Positions 53,421 through 62,955 of a stretch of DNA of 64,000 bases are shown piece by piece. Under the pieces are notes generated by a model. That model worked only from the letters and a program-made list of their open reading frames with translations, was not told where the DNA came from and did not search any database. This DNA comes from Peptococcaceae bacterium BRH_c4b (GTDB taxonomy: Bacteria > Bacillota > Desulfotomaculia > Desulfotomaculales > Desulfocucumaceae): assembly GCA_000961595.1 (NCBI GenBank), contig LADO01000058.1, forward strand, positions 62,001 to 126,000. Direction: 5' to 3'. The first letter of the stretch is position 1; every line of letters begins with the position of its first letter. The translations under genes and the position numbers were made by a program.

Positions 53421-53436
53421 GGCAGGTCTCCTGGCT
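53421..53436 (-). promoter_or_regulatory. Cobalamin-riboswitch 3' motif, truncated
   Basis: The minus strand reads AGCCAGGAGACCTGCC, the hallmark 3' segment of cobalamin riboswitches. The other conserved parts (GGTGCC, CCGCCACTG) that should lie upstream are absent; that space is the end of the flavoprotein gene. It is followed by the hairpin at 53358-53392. It may be a remnant or a chance match. Confidence 0.35.
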
Positions 53437-53496
53437 CCAGGATCTGCAAGCAGCCCTAGTTACGCCAATTAATCAATAGCGGATGTCCGGGCTTAT

Positions 53497-54345
53497 TCAC
53501 GGTTTAATCCACCATTTTTTATCCAGGTAGGGTTTCTGCACTTCCTTTAACTGGCTCCTAACCTCAAGAAATTTATCTTTCATGCTTATCAGCCAGTGTA
53601 AAAAGTGTTCTTCAATACCCTCAGGCGAAAAGCGGCAGGGTTTCGCCTGTTCTTCTGCTATTAAATTGAAAACGGTATTTCCATTTTGAACTGAGAGCTT
53701 TACTCTACTTGAGCAAAGAGGACACTCAGCCTCCGTACCGGACAAAAAGCGAAATAAATCGCTACCGCAATTAGGACACTCCAGCGGTTTTGGCTGTAAG
53801 ACGGGCAAGTCAAATATGTTTGCCCCTAACTCACCGGTTTTAATAATGTTTTGCTCATTTAAAACACTCTCCCCTGGCAACGCAGCATGTACCTTCCAGT
53901 ACCCCACCACTTTCATCTGCAGCAGCCTGGGTAAAACCAATGCTGCAGTTCGGGTATAACCTTCCCAGCCCTTTATTCCGTAAGATACAACTATCAAACA
54001 TGGTTTACCGGCAGTATGCCTGGCTAGATGGCCGGCACTTAACATACGGTCAGTTAGTAACTTGTAGTAAGCGTGAGGCCCCAGGAAATACACCGGTACC
54101 GCGATAATTAAGGCGTCAGCCTCTTTAATTTTCTCCATCAAAAAATTAAAATCATCATTCATTTTGCAGGAAGTATCGGGCTGAAGGCAATGGTAACATG
54201 CCTTACATGGCTTTAAGTTAAGATCGGTCAACCGGATTAATTCCCTGTTACAGGGCTCGGGGATGTTATCCATTATTTCTTTAGTTAAAATTTCACTATT
54301 TCCCAACCGTCTTTCCGATATAACCAGTCCCAATATTTTTTTCAT
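53497..54345 (-). CDS. NADPH-dependent FMN reductase/iron-sulfur flavoprotein with zinc ribbon
   Basis: 282 residues after GGGGTGAC. Flavodoxin-like fold (residues 1-185) with LGLVISERRLGNSEILT, the CKACYHC Cys cluster seen in iron-sulfur flavoproteins, and AVPVYFLGPHAYYKLLTDR. Residues about 190-215 form a zinc ribbon (CPNCGSDLF and CPLC). The combination is uncommon. Substrate not known. Confidence 0.8.
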   Translation of the reverse strand: MKKILGLVISERRLGNSEILTKEIMDNIPEPCNRELIRLTDLNLKPCKACYHCLQPDTSCKMNDDFNFLMEKIKEADALIIAVPVYFLGPHAYYKLLTDRMLSAGHLARHTAGKPCLIVVSYGIKGWEGYTRTAALVLPRLLQMKVVGYWKVHAALPGESVLNEQNIIKTGELGANIFDLPVLQPKPLECPNCGSDLFRFLSGTEAECPLCSSRVKLSVQNGNTVFNLIAEEQAKPCRFSPEGIEEHFLHWLISMKDKFLEVRSQLKEVQKPYLDKKWWIKP

Positions 54346-54489
54346 TATTTGTCACCCCATTTCAGGTGCCAGGCACCTTACTTATACATTTATTATACCA
54401 TATGATAATATGTTACACTAAGCATTGCTTTACTTATATGTGGTTTTTAATTTATCTGTTTTCATAAACATAAACATTAAAGAGAAAGC

Positions 54490-55311
54490 CTAACAGGGAA
54501 TCAACCCGCAACTTTCCAACACTTTTTCTCCGTCTGAACTGGTAAGGATGCGTATGAATTCATTTGCTAACACCTTGTTTGCGCTTGTCCTGGGTATGGC
54601 CACGGCAAATTCTATCGGAGCTCCCTTAACCAAAGAAACTCTTCCGTTGCTGTCCGTCAGAGTTACAGTTACTTGGGCGTAATAATCGGCGTGGGCAGGG
54701 CTGGACAAATTGATTTTGTTCGGCAGTTTCAGGTATTTGAATCCAAACTGTTCTGCTTCCGAGGAATATATGAAGGCGTAATCCACCCTTCCTTCAAGAA
54801 GAGCCTCGCATAAATCAATAGATTTAGGATAGATCCAGTTTGTTTCGCATTTGCTATTGAGGTTGTTGAAAAGATCGTTATGCTCATAGTATTTTTCGGC
54901 CAACTGCCATAACATCAGCGTCCTGTATCCACAGGGGTCATGATTATGATCAGATCTGGCAAAAGAAATATCTTGCTCTAGCAATACTTCCATCCAGTTT
55001 TCGTTATCTATACTACGGCTTTTTCGTGAAAAATCATCAAAGGCCAGAACCATCTGGTCCGTGGCAAACACAAAAAAAACATCCACATACCGGGGAACCA
55101 ACATATCCTCAAAAACATGGGGATCGGCTAGGGCAATTACATCAGCATTCTTTCCTTCCAAAACAGAACGGGCACAAGCCCTGGAGCCGGAATAATCAAG
55201 CAATACTTCAACATCCGGAAAGCGCTTCCAAAACATCTGGACACATTCCTTCATGGGCTTTCTCAGCGCACCTGCATGAAGTATTTTTAATTCATTATTT
55301 TCAACGCACAT
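54490..55311 (-). CDS. Molybdate/tungstate-binding-like protein without signal peptide
   Basis: 273 residues. Matches the WtpA/ModA class: LKILHAGALRKPMKECVQMFWKRFP, YSGSRACARSVLEGKNADV, DHNHDPCGYRTLMLWQLA, VDYAFIYSSEAEQFGF. ATG 55311 follows GGGGGTATCAAT and there is no signal peptide or lipobox, so the protein stays in the cytoplasm. No permease or ATPase is adjacent. Perhaps an oxyanion sensor or store; that is inference. Confidence 0.8.
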   Translation of the reverse strand: MCVENNELKILHAGALRKPMKECVQMFWKRFPDVEVLLDYSGSRACARSVLEGKNADVIALADPHVFEDMLVPRYVDVFFVFATDQMVLAFDDFSRKSRSIDNENWMEVLLEQDISFARSDHNHDPCGYRTLMLWQLAEKYYEHNDLFNNLNSKCETNWIYPKSIDLCEALLEGRVDYAFIYSSEAEQFGFKYLKLPNKINLSSPAHADYYAQVTVTLTDSNGRVSLVKGAPIEFAVAIPRTSANKVLANEFIRILTSSDGEKVLESCGLIPC

Positions 55312-55347
55312 ATTGATACCCCCAATTGATTACACAATGCGCCGGGG

Positions 55348-55722
55348 CTAGTCCATCAAGCCGTAATAGTTTTCTAAAAATGTTTCAATTTGCTTCATCC
55401 TGGACTTCAATCCGCCGGCCCAATGCTTAAGTGTTTCCCGGCCATAATCTGTTATCTCGTATTGCCTGCGGGCAGGCCCAAATTCACCGTGCTCCCATCT
55501 GGATTCAATTAACCCGTCCTGTTCCATGCGCCTTAAGGTCCTGTATACAGTGGCCGCCTCCAACTCCCCGTCAATGTATTCGACCTGATTAAGTTTCTGT
55601 ATCAGCTCGTATCCATGGCTCTTGTCTTTTACAAGCAGCAACAGTATGCCTGGCTGGGTTAATTTCTCCAGGGGAACAGACGCGCTTCCTTCGTTTGTAT
55701 GCTCAGATTTTCCCTTGCACAT
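55348..55722 (-). CDS. PadR-family transcription regulator
   Basis: 124 residues after GGGGGGAT. Winged helix: QPGILLLLVKDKSHGYELIQKL, EAATVYRTLRRMEQDGLIESR, GPARRQYEITDYGRETL. Probably represses its own operon; a candidate site lies at 56755-56776. Confidence 0.92.
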   Translation of the reverse strand: MCKGKSEHTNEGSASVPLEKLTQPGILLLLVKDKSHGYELIQKLNQVEYIDGELEAATVYRTLRRMEQDGLIESRWEHGEFGPARRQYEITDYGRETLKHWAGGLKSRMKQIETFLENYYGLMD

Positions 55723-55736
55723 ATAATCCCCCCGAA

Positions 55737-56705
55737 CTATAAGAAGAATTGAATTATATAACGGAAAGCCAGAAACAACACCAGTGTCGCCATTATACCT
55801 TTAACTATTTTCTCTTTAAGGAATTTCTGTACATAAGCCCCGCAATATGTCCCCAACAGGCCCCCTACTCCGAACAGCGCTCCCAGCAGCCAGTCCGGCG
55901 ACACATTGGTACTTGCCCCTATAGAAGTTGCTGCAAGAATTGTATAGAAAATGACACCTGCTATTGATGTAAGAAAAGTGCCCGCCAGAGCTGCCCCAGC
56001 CACGGTGTATACTGGGAGTCCAAGAATTGATACACAGAAGGGAGCTATTATTGCTCCTCCCCCTATGCCATATATTCCTCCAATAAGACCCACCACCAAC
56101 GCCAGGATAAAAATTGCCATGGTGCTGAAAGAATAGGTTTCTCCCCAGAAATCATATTCAATTTTTTTTAACGAAAAACTTTTTGTTTTTACAATGGCCT
56201 CTGCCGGCAGGCCGGCCGCCAGCTTTTTGTTGGTCTCGGTTTTTAGTTGCTCGACCCGTTCTTTGAATTTTTGTTCCAGGGCTTTGTTTTGTACTTTTTT
56301 ATTCTTTGATTTTCCGGTGAATTCCAAAACAAGCTTGACACCCAAATATAATAAAACAGTACCAACGAACAGTTTAAAAGCTTTGGGATCCGGCAGATAA
56401 GCTATCCTGATCCAAGAACCCAGGAACACACCCGGCAGGGTTCCCACCACAACCACCCAGGTCAGCGGCCAGGCCATCCTGCCGTCTTTGATGTACCTGT
56501 ACAATCCCCCCGGGATTGCGACAATGTTGTAAATCAAATTAGTCGGACTGACAGACGGGCTGGTGTAATGCAAAAAGCTCATTTGAAAGGGCAAAAGCAG
56601 GAAAGCTCCCGACACCCCTGCCGGAGCCGTTAGGATAGATACTAATAAGGCTACCAGCGGCGGTATCAATGGGTTTACCTCAACCCCGGAAACAGGAAAA
56701 AACAT
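55737..56705 (-). CDS. TauE/SafE-family anion exporter
   Basis: 322 residues from ATG 56705 (MFFPVSGVEV), after GGGAGG. Two TauE halves with PAGVSGAFLLLPF and YGIGGGAIIAPF, about eight membrane segments, separated by a charged cytoplasmic insert of about 60 residues. Members export sulfite, sulfoacetate or related anions. With the oxyanion-binding protein downstream, a role in oxyanion balance is plausible. Confidence 0.9.
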   Translation of the reverse strand: MFFPVSGVEVNPLIPPLVALLVSILTAPAGVSGAFLLLPFQMSFLHYTSPSVSPTNLIYNIVAIPGGLYRYIKDGRMAWPLTWVVVVGTLPGVFLGSWIRIAYLPDPKAFKLFVGTVLLYLGVKLVLEFTGKSKNKKVQNKALEQKFKERVEQLKTETNKKLAAGLPAEAIVKTKSFSLKKIEYDFWGETYSFSTMAIFILALVVGLIGGIYGIGGGAIIAPFCVSILGLPVYTVAGAALAGTFLTSIAGVIFYTILAATSIGASTNVSPDWLLGALFGVGGLLGTYCGAYVQKFLKEKIVKGIMATLVLFLAFRYIIQFFL

Positions 56706-56754
56706 AATCACGCCTCCCATTCGCAGCTTATATCTATGTACGTAGCGTATATAG

Positions 56755-56776
56755 GTATGTATTTATACTAGCATAC
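56755..56776. promoter_or_regulatory. Candidate PadR operator
   Basis: GTATG-N12-CATAC, an inverted repeat about 50 bases upstream of tauE and in the divergent region with the APC permease gene. Confidence 0.3.
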
Positions 56777-56809
56777 AAATATATCTTCCTTCAATAGACA
56801 TGAAAAATA

Positions 56810-56840
56810 AGCCTTCCGAATGTTGGAAGGCTTATTTAGT
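56810..56840 (+). terminator. Hairpin in the APC permease leader
   Basis: AAGCCTTCC and GGAAGGCTT enclose GAATGTT, followed by ATTTAGT. It lies about 95 bases before the permease start, so it may act as an attenuator or as a boundary between the divergent transcripts. Confidence 0.45.
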
Positions 56841-56931
56841 ATATACAGCTACCACCCAGGAAACTTTATCACTAGAGGCAGATATTTCAGCTAGCATAAT
56901 AATTATAAACATTGTAATTAGGGTGGCGGAG

Positions 56932-58329
56932 ATGGAAAGGTATAAGGGCATAAGGGATCAGCAATCGCATCCGGGTTATAAATTCACGGTTTGCAGGAGT
57001 CAGCCACCGAATAAACAAAAATTTAATTTAGGCTTGAGCCAGTTGGTGATGATTGCCCTGGGCGGGCTCATCGGGGCGGGAATATTCGTGGCTAGCGGCA
57101 CACCCATATTACTGGCAGGCCCTGCCGTGTTTTTCTCCTATCTTATCGGCGGCTTTGCGGTGGGACTGGTAATGCTTATTCTGGCTGAAATATCTTCCGC
57201 TGAACCTTCCGCAGGCTCTTTCAGCCAACACGCCAATAAATATCTAGGTCCCGCTATGGGTTTTGTTACCGGCTGGATGTACTGGTCTGCGGGAATTTTT
57301 GGCATGGCCACAGAAATCACTGCAGCAGCCATGCTCAGCCAGTGGTGGTTTCCCCATGTGCCCCTCTGGGTATTCAGTCTTTTCTTCGCGGTTCTGGTTA
57401 CCATGATCAATTTTCTGGACCTGAAGGGTTTTAGTAAGGCTGAGACATGGCTCTCCAGTGTAAAGGTTTTTGCACTGGCTGCGTTTATATTGCTAGGTGC
57501 GTATTTCTTGTCCAGCCATTACCCCGGGTCTGTAAATAAATCAGTTCTTACCGGATTGCTATGGACCTCGCTGTTACCCAATGGCTGGTTCGGTGTATAT
57601 TCCTCTATGTTGCTGGTGATATTTGCCTATGCCGGCATGCAAAATATGATTATTGCAGCAACAAATGCCTGTAACCCATCTATAATACCAAAGGCCGTTT
57701 TCATAAGCATTATCCTGGTAACAATACTGTATACCGGTTCCATCGCCATTATTTTGAATGTAGTTCCCTGGCAATCAGTTGACCCATCCAGCAGTTCTTT
57801 TGTCGTTGCCTTCGAAAAAATGGGCATCCCATTCGCCGGAAGTATACTCAACCTAATTGTATTAAGCGCCGTTCTTTCCAGTATGAATATCATCATGTTC
57901 GGCACTACCAGAATGCTGCAATCACTATCTGAAAGAAAAGAAGCCCCGTCCATATTCAAAAAAAGCAACAAAGCAGGGGTTCCCGTTAATGCACTGCTGG
58001 CCAGTAGCGCATTTTTAAGCCTGGCGGTATTGTTTGCTTACGTCCTGCCGCAACGCATATTTATATACGTCAGCAGTTCCAGTGTTTTTATCAGCCTTTT
58101 TAACTGGATTATCATTATCCTGACATATATTTCGTTTAAAAGTATTTCCAATAAAAAAAAGCCCGGTGAAGCTAGCAAACGATACCTTTTCAAACCGGTA
58201 CTGGCTATGTTACTAGTACTGACAGTTATATCCTCTGTACCTTTCGTGCCCCAGGAATTCCCGGGCATGGTCGCAGGCCTGGCCATGCTATTTGTTTTTC
58301 TAGCGGCATATTTCGCCTATTACCGCTAA
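56932..58329 (+). CDS. APC-family amino acid permease
   Basis: 465 residues, about twelve membrane segments. I start at ATG 56932 (MERYKGIRDQQ), after GGTGGCGGAG; an in-frame ATG at 56800 lies before the leader hairpin. The APC signature GGLIGAGIFVASG follows a 35-residue polar N-terminus, and ISSAEPSAGSFSQHANKYLG is typical. Substrate not predictable; convergent with trkH. Confidence 0.88.
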   Translation: MERYKGIRDQQSHPGYKFTVCRSQPPNKQKFNLGLSQLVMIALGGLIGAGIFVASGTPILLAGPAVFFSYLIGGFAVGLVMLILAEISSAEPSAGSFSQHANKYLGPAMGFVTGWMYWSAGIFGMATEITAAAMLSQWWFPHVPLWVFSLFFAVLVTMINFLDLKGFSKAETWLSSVKVFALAAFILLGAYFLSSHYPGSVNKSVLTGLLWTSLLPNGWFGVYSSMLLVIFAYAGMQNMIIAATNACNPSIIPKAVFISIILVTILYTGSIAIILNVVPWQSVDPSSSSFVVAFEKMGIPFAGSILNLIVLSAVLSSMNIIMFGTTRMLQSLSERKEAPSIFKKSNKAGVPVNALLASSAFLSLAVLFAYVLPQRIFIYVSSSSVFISLFNWIIIILTYISFKSISNKKKPGEASKRYLFKPVLAMLLVLTVISSVPFVPQEFPGMVAGLAMLFVFLAAYFAYYR

Positions 58330-58386
58330 GAGGAAGCAAATCATTCGGCAATGGCGGATTAGCAGCATCAATTTCCCGGGAGGTGT

Positions 58387-59754
58387 TTATCCAATCAGTA
58401 TTTTATCTTCGGGGTATTTTATCCTTTGCGTTTTCCTGGTTCTCTGGGTCAGGGCGAACACAGCGGTGATAGTACCCACCCGGCCGAGAAACATGGTCAT
58501 GATGATTAACAACCTGCCCGCATGGCTCAACTCCGGAGTCAGGCCCATGGAAAGCCCTACGGTGCCGAAAGCCGAAACAGTCTCAAATAAAACCAGCAGG
58601 AAATTCTCCTGGTTTTCCACCACCATCAGAGCTATGCTTACCGTTACCACCAGTATAATGGCCAGCATAAGCACAGCCAGTGCCTTTATCACCTGATCCT
58701 GTGTAATGGTTCGCTTGAACACCTGGGTAAAAACCTTTCCCCTGACCAGGGACAACACCGCTAATGCCAGTAAAGAAAAGGTGGTTGTCTTGATACCGCC
58801 CCCGGTCGAACCCGGTGAAGCTCCTATAAACATGAGAATAACAATCAGAAACTGCGTGTAGCTGTGAAGATGGGCAATGTCCAGTGTGTTGTATCCGGCT
58901 GTCCTGGACGTAACCGACTGAAAAAAAGAGGCCAAAAACTTACCCCAGGGGCATAACCCCCTGAGCATATTGTCGAGTTCAAAAAGGAATATCAGCAGGG
59001 TGCCGGCGGCCAGCAATACGGCTGTGGTACATAAGGCCAGCTTAGTATGTGTGAACAGGGCTTTTCTTTTTCGGTAATTCAATAAGTCTATGATGACGCT
59101 GAAACCAATACCTCCTAAGATAATAAGTGTGGCGATAGAAAGGTTAACAACCGTGTCACCCACATAACCGGTAATGGATCTGAATCCGCCGAAAAGATCA
59201 AATCCGGCGTTGTTAAACGCGCTTATGGAATGAAAAATGCCGAACCAAATGGCCCTGGGATAACCCATGTCCATGCCCCAGCGGACAGACAGTATGGCAG
59301 CGAAAAACATTTCCAGTAAAAAAGTAGTAATCAAAACATATTTACTCAGCCTTACAATACCTTGAAGGCTGTTTTGATTCAACGATTCCTGCAATATAAG
59401 CCTGTTCCTTAAACCGATTTTTTTCCCCATAAGGAGGTAAATAAAGGTGGCCATAGTCATAAAACCTAATCCGCCGATTTGTATGAGCAGCAATATAATA
59501 AACTGTCCGGCGTGGGACCAGTAGGTACCGGTATCCACCACCACCAAGCCGGTGACGCATACCGCAGAGGTGGAAGTAAACAGGGCGGTGGTGAATTCGG
59601 TGTACTGGCCGCTGGCTGAAGAAAAGGGCATGGATAAAAAAGCTGCCCCCAGCAGGATGGTCAGGGCAAATCCCATTACCAGCAGCTGAGGAGGAGTAAA
59701 ATTGATTTTATTTTTCATATAGCTCGGTTTTTCACTGTTACCCAAAAGTTGCAT
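58387..59754 (-). CDS. TrkH/KtrB-type potassium transporter
   Basis: 455 residues from ATG 59754, after CGGAGGAAAA. Four pore repeats with selectivity-filter-like TSAVCVTGL, NNAGFDLFGG, TAGYNTLD and SAFGTVGLSMG, and GASPGSTGGGIKTTT, typical of Ktr/Trk pores. No cytoplasmic TrkA/KtrA regulator gene is adjacent. Confidence 0.93.
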   Translation of the reverse strand: MQLLGNSEKPSYMKNKINFTPPQLLVMGFALTILLGAAFLSMPFSSASGQYTEFTTALFTSTSAVCVTGLVVVDTGTYWSHAGQFIILLLIQIGGLGFMTMATFIYLLMGKKIGLRNRLILQESLNQNSLQGIVRLSKYVLITTFLLEMFFAAILSVRWGMDMGYPRAIWFGIFHSISAFNNAGFDLFGGFRSITGYVGDTVVNLSIATLIILGGIGFSVIIDLLNYRKRKALFTHTKLALCTTAVLLAAGTLLIFLFELDNMLRGLCPWGKFLASFFQSVTSRTAGYNTLDIAHLHSYTQFLIVILMFIGASPGSTGGGIKTTTFSLLALAVLSLVRGKVFTQVFKRTITQDQVIKALAVLMLAIILVVTVSIALMVVENQENFLLVLFETVSAFGTVGLSMGLTPELSHAGRLLIIMTMFLGRVGTITAVFALTQRTRKTQRIKYPEDKILIG

Positions 59755-59873
59755 TTTTCCTCCGGACCACATCCGTTAACTTCCCGAAATCAATTATAAT
59801 CTATTTTCCCTGCCCGGGACAAAAAATATATCCGGGCAGCCAGCTTTTTTGTCCCAGGCCGGCTTCTGAATTC

Positions 59874-61748
59874 TTATTTTTCCTGAGCGATAGCCCTTTC
59901 CATAATCCTGTACATGCGGTCCACCATGTCCCGGGGATCATCTATCAGGCCTGCGGAAATCAATGCGTTGTCATAAAGCTGCTCCGCAGCCAGTCTGGCG
60001 AAATCCTCATCTTTGGCCCGGAGTTCCGCCAGACCCTTAATTAGTTTGTGTCTGGGGTTTATCTCCAGTGCTTTTCTTCCTAAGGATGCTGTGTCTTTGT
60101 TGACCATCTGCATCACCCGCTGCATGGTTCCGGTCATGTAGCTATCCAGGTTTATGAGCACCGCCGGGCTATCCACCAGACGGGTAGATTCCCTCACCTC
60201 GCTTACCTTGTCGCCCAACAATTGCTGCAGCCAGGTGGTCAGGTTGGCTATGACCAGGCTGTCCAGCTTCTCCTCCTGGTTTTGTTCATTTTTCTCCACC
60301 CCTGGGAGATCCAATTCAGATTGGTCGGCGGAAACCAGTTTTTTACCCTTATATTCTCCTAAATTATTCAAAACGAAATCATCAATTGGCTCATGGGTAT
60401 ATATCACTTCGATTCCCCTTGTCCTGAATGCCTCCAGGTAAGGGCCGGCTTCAATAACCTGGCGATTGGGGCCATTGATAAAATAAATATTATTCTGGTT
60501 TTCTATTATGCGGTCCAAGTATTCATCCAGGGAAACGTATTTTCCAGATTCCGATTGCGATGATTCAAAACGCAACAGCGGGGCTAAGTCGTTTCTGTGC
60601 TGAAAATCTGAGGTAGCCCCCTCTTTCAGGAAAATACCGAAGGTTTCCCAGAATTTAATGTATTTCTCCTGGTCATTCCTGGCCTGCTCGCCGAGGTATT
60701 TCAGAAAACGACCGGTTATGACCCGGCGCAGCTTGGCCATCAGGGCGCTGTCCTGCATAGTTTCCCGGGATATATTCAAAGGAATCTCCTCGCTATCCAC
60801 AACCCCTTTTAAGAAACGAAGCCATTCGGGAAGCAGTCCCTCGGCATGTTGCTGAATCAGTACCTTACGGCTGTACAAATTTACCCCTGGCTCTGTCTTA
60901 CCGAAGCCGTACTTTTCGTAATTGCTGGCGGGCACAAACAGCAGTGCATTGATGGACAAAGGGGCGTCAGCGCTAAAATGAAGCCTGTACATTGGCTCAT
61001 CGAAGGCATTTGCTATATATTTGTAAAACCCCGTGTAATCCTCTTCTGTTATTTCATTTTTATTAAGGGTCCAGATGGCCTGAATATCATTTACCTTTTC
61101 TTCCCCCAGCATAATGGGAAAGGGTACAAAGCCGGAATATCTTTTAATTATTCTCTTTATGGTATCGGGCGAGTCGAATTCAGCTGCTTCTTCTTTTAGT
61201 TCCAGCACTATCTTGGTACCCCGGCTGAGCCCATCCTCAGCGTCAATGGAATAATTCCCCACACCATCCGACACCCACCGGTACCCCTGGGAATCAGTCT
61301 GATAGGAGCGGGTAAACAGCTGAACCCTGTCGGCCACCATGAAGGCGGAATAAAACCCCACACCGAACTGGCCTATAAGATTGACATCCCTTTGCCCCGT
61401 CTCGCTCAGGTGCCTCAGAAAAGCTTTGGAGCCGGAATGGGCTATTGTTCCCAGGTTTTCTACCAGTTCCTCCCTGGTCATACCTATTCCGGTATCGCAA
61501 ATGGAAATGGTTTTATCCTTGTCATTCACTTCTATGGTTATTTCCAGAGGCAATTCGGAGTCCCGGGCTTCCTTCTCCGTAATCCTTACATAGCGCAGTT
61601 TTTCCAGCGCATCCGCTGCGTTGGAAATCAATTCCCGTAAGAATATTTCCCGGTCCGTATAGAGGGAGTTAATGACAATATCCAGAAGTTGCTTTACTTC
61701 CGCTTTAAATTCCATGGTTTCCGTTTTTGTGGTGGTCTCATCCGACAT
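59874..61748 (-). CDS. htpG: Chaperone protein HtpG (Hsp90)
   Basis: 624 residues, full length. N-terminal GHKL ATPase motifs ELISNAADALEKLR, CDTGIGMT, and LIGQFGVGFYSAFMV; the middle domain with the catalytic-loop Arg region (LNISRETMQDS); and the C-terminal dimerisation domain. ATG 61748 follows AGGAGG. Stand-alone; no CIRCE element seen. Confidence 0.97.
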   Translation of the reverse strand: MSDETTTKTETMEFKAEVKQLLDIVINSLYTDREIFLRELISNAADALEKLRYVRITEKEARDSELPLEITIEVNDKDKTISICDTGIGMTREELVENLGTIAHSGSKAFLRHLSETGQRDVNLIGQFGVGFYSAFMVADRVQLFTRSYQTDSQGYRWVSDGVGNYSIDAEDGLSRGTKIVLELKEEAAEFDSPDTIKRIIKRYSGFVPFPIMLGEEKVNDIQAIWTLNKNEITEEDYTGFYKYIANAFDEPMYRLHFSADAPLSINALLFVPASNYEKYGFGKTEPGVNLYSRKVLIQQHAEGLLPEWLRFLKGVVDSEEIPLNISRETMQDSALMAKLRRVITGRFLKYLGEQARNDQEKYIKFWETFGIFLKEGATSDFQHRNDLAPLLRFESSQSESGKYVSLDEYLDRIIENQNNIYFINGPNRQVIEAGPYLEAFRTRGIEVIYTHEPIDDFVLNNLGEYKGKKLVSADQSELDLPGVEKNEQNQEEKLDSLVIANLTTWLQQLLGDKVSEVRESTRLVDSPAVLINLDSYMTGTMQRVMQMVNKDTASLGRKALEINPRHKLIKGLAELRAKDEDFARLAAEQLYDNALISAGLIDDPRDMVDRMYRIMERAIAQEK

Positions 61749-61954
61749 TATCCGTGAACCTCCTGATATTTTATGAAAAGTAAACCGGTAACGGGATTAA
61801 CTGTTGGACTAGAGCCAACATTCCCCGGTTTCCGTATAATATTATACCTATCCCTGGTCTAACGTAAAAGGTCTTTTTATCGCCGGGCACTGGGTATTTA
61901 TATTCTTTGATGATAATATATAATTAATATTCAATCACCATCTGGGGAGGAAAT

Positions 61955-62548
61955 ATGAGAAAACGACTGGGTCTGGACATCGACGGAGTCATAGCCGACT
62001 CCCAGACTGTTATTATCGAAAATTTGAACCAAATATATAATAAAAGTTATTGCAAAAAAGATTTTATTAATTTTGATCCGTTGCAAATGTTTGGGGTTGA
62101 TCGGGACTCCATAGAACGCCTGATAATGGAACAAGAGCTCGATATAATAGAAAGGGCCAAACCCATTGACGGCGCGGCGGAAATTATTGAGCTATTGCAC
62201 ACTGAATTTTCCATCCATCTTATATCAGCCCGTACTCGGTCATTTTCTAATCATACGATTAACTGGCTGAAAAAAAACAGCATAGCCTACGACAATTTGA
62301 TTCTGCTGGGTCATCACGATAAACGCCAGTCATGCATGGAAGAGAATGTGTGCCTATTCGTTGAAGACAACAAGAAAAACGCTCACCAGATAAGCTCCTG
62401 CGGCATTCCCGTATACCTGTTCGATGCGACCTATAACCAGGGCCAGCTACCCGGCTCAATACACAGGGTATATACCTGGACCGAACTGCTAAATCATATA
62501 ATGTCTGACTTTCAGCAATTCTCCAACAGACTGGGTATAAACCGGTAA
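61955..62548 (+). CDS. HAD-family 5' nucleotidase-like phosphatase
   Basis: 197 residues after GGGGAGG. Motif I is LGLDIDGVIADS (nucleophile Asp, acid Asp), motif II LISARTRSF, and motif III/IV FVEDNKKNAHQIS. It resembles the 5'(3')-deoxyribonucleotidase/YqfW group. Likely a cytoplasmic nucleotide phosphatase. Confidence 0.85.
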   Translation: MRKRLGLDIDGVIADSQTVIIENLNQIYNKSYCKKDFINFDPLQMFGVDRDSIERLIMEQELDIIERAKPIDGAAEIIELLHTEFSIHLISARTRSFSNHTINWLKKNSIAYDNLILLGHHDKRQSCMEENVCLFVEDNKKNAHQISSCGIPVYLFDATYNQGQLPGSIHRVYTWTELLNHIMSDFQQFSNRLGINR

Positions 62549-62568
62549 ATTGGTTTACAAGTGGTTAC

Positions 62569-62955
62569 ATGACTAATATAAATTTTGCACGGGTGATTAT
62601 GGAAGATTTAGCCCCTGTTTGGGATATATCTGAAACATTGCTGGACTGGGGTCTAAGAATAAAATTCGGTCATACTAATAATATTTTCACCTGGCCCGAA
62701 TTTAAAAAAATAGTAGAACAAAACAAGGCCAACGGCACTCTGGATAAGTTGCTGGCGTTTCCCTCCTCCTTTTACAGTTGGCCAGACAGGTCGATATTTA
62801 TAAACCTGCCCGACCACACGGAAAAAGATGCACGAATTCGGCCATGCCTGCCACCACCTCTTGCTGAGTCGAATCAGAGCAAATTTTCCTCAATCCATTT
62901 CCTAACGTCACCGGTAATGGGATATAAATTATCCCTGAGCTTGGTTAAGCCCTGA
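62569..62955 (+). CDS. Hypothetical protein, 3' end doubtful
   Basis: The first about 85 residues (MEDLAPVWDISETLLDWGLRI, NNIFTWPEFKKIVEQNKANG) look like real protein, while the last 27 codons run antisense to the next gene. The ribosome site is weak. Probably a gene that has lost its end or a short unknown protein. Confidence 0.35.
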   Translation: MTNINFARVIMEDLAPVWDISETLLDWGLRIKFGHTNNIFTWPEFKKIVEQNKANGTLDKLLAFPSSFYSWPDRSIFINLPDHTEKDARIRPCLPPPLAESNQSKFSSIHFLTSPVMGYKLSLSLVKP

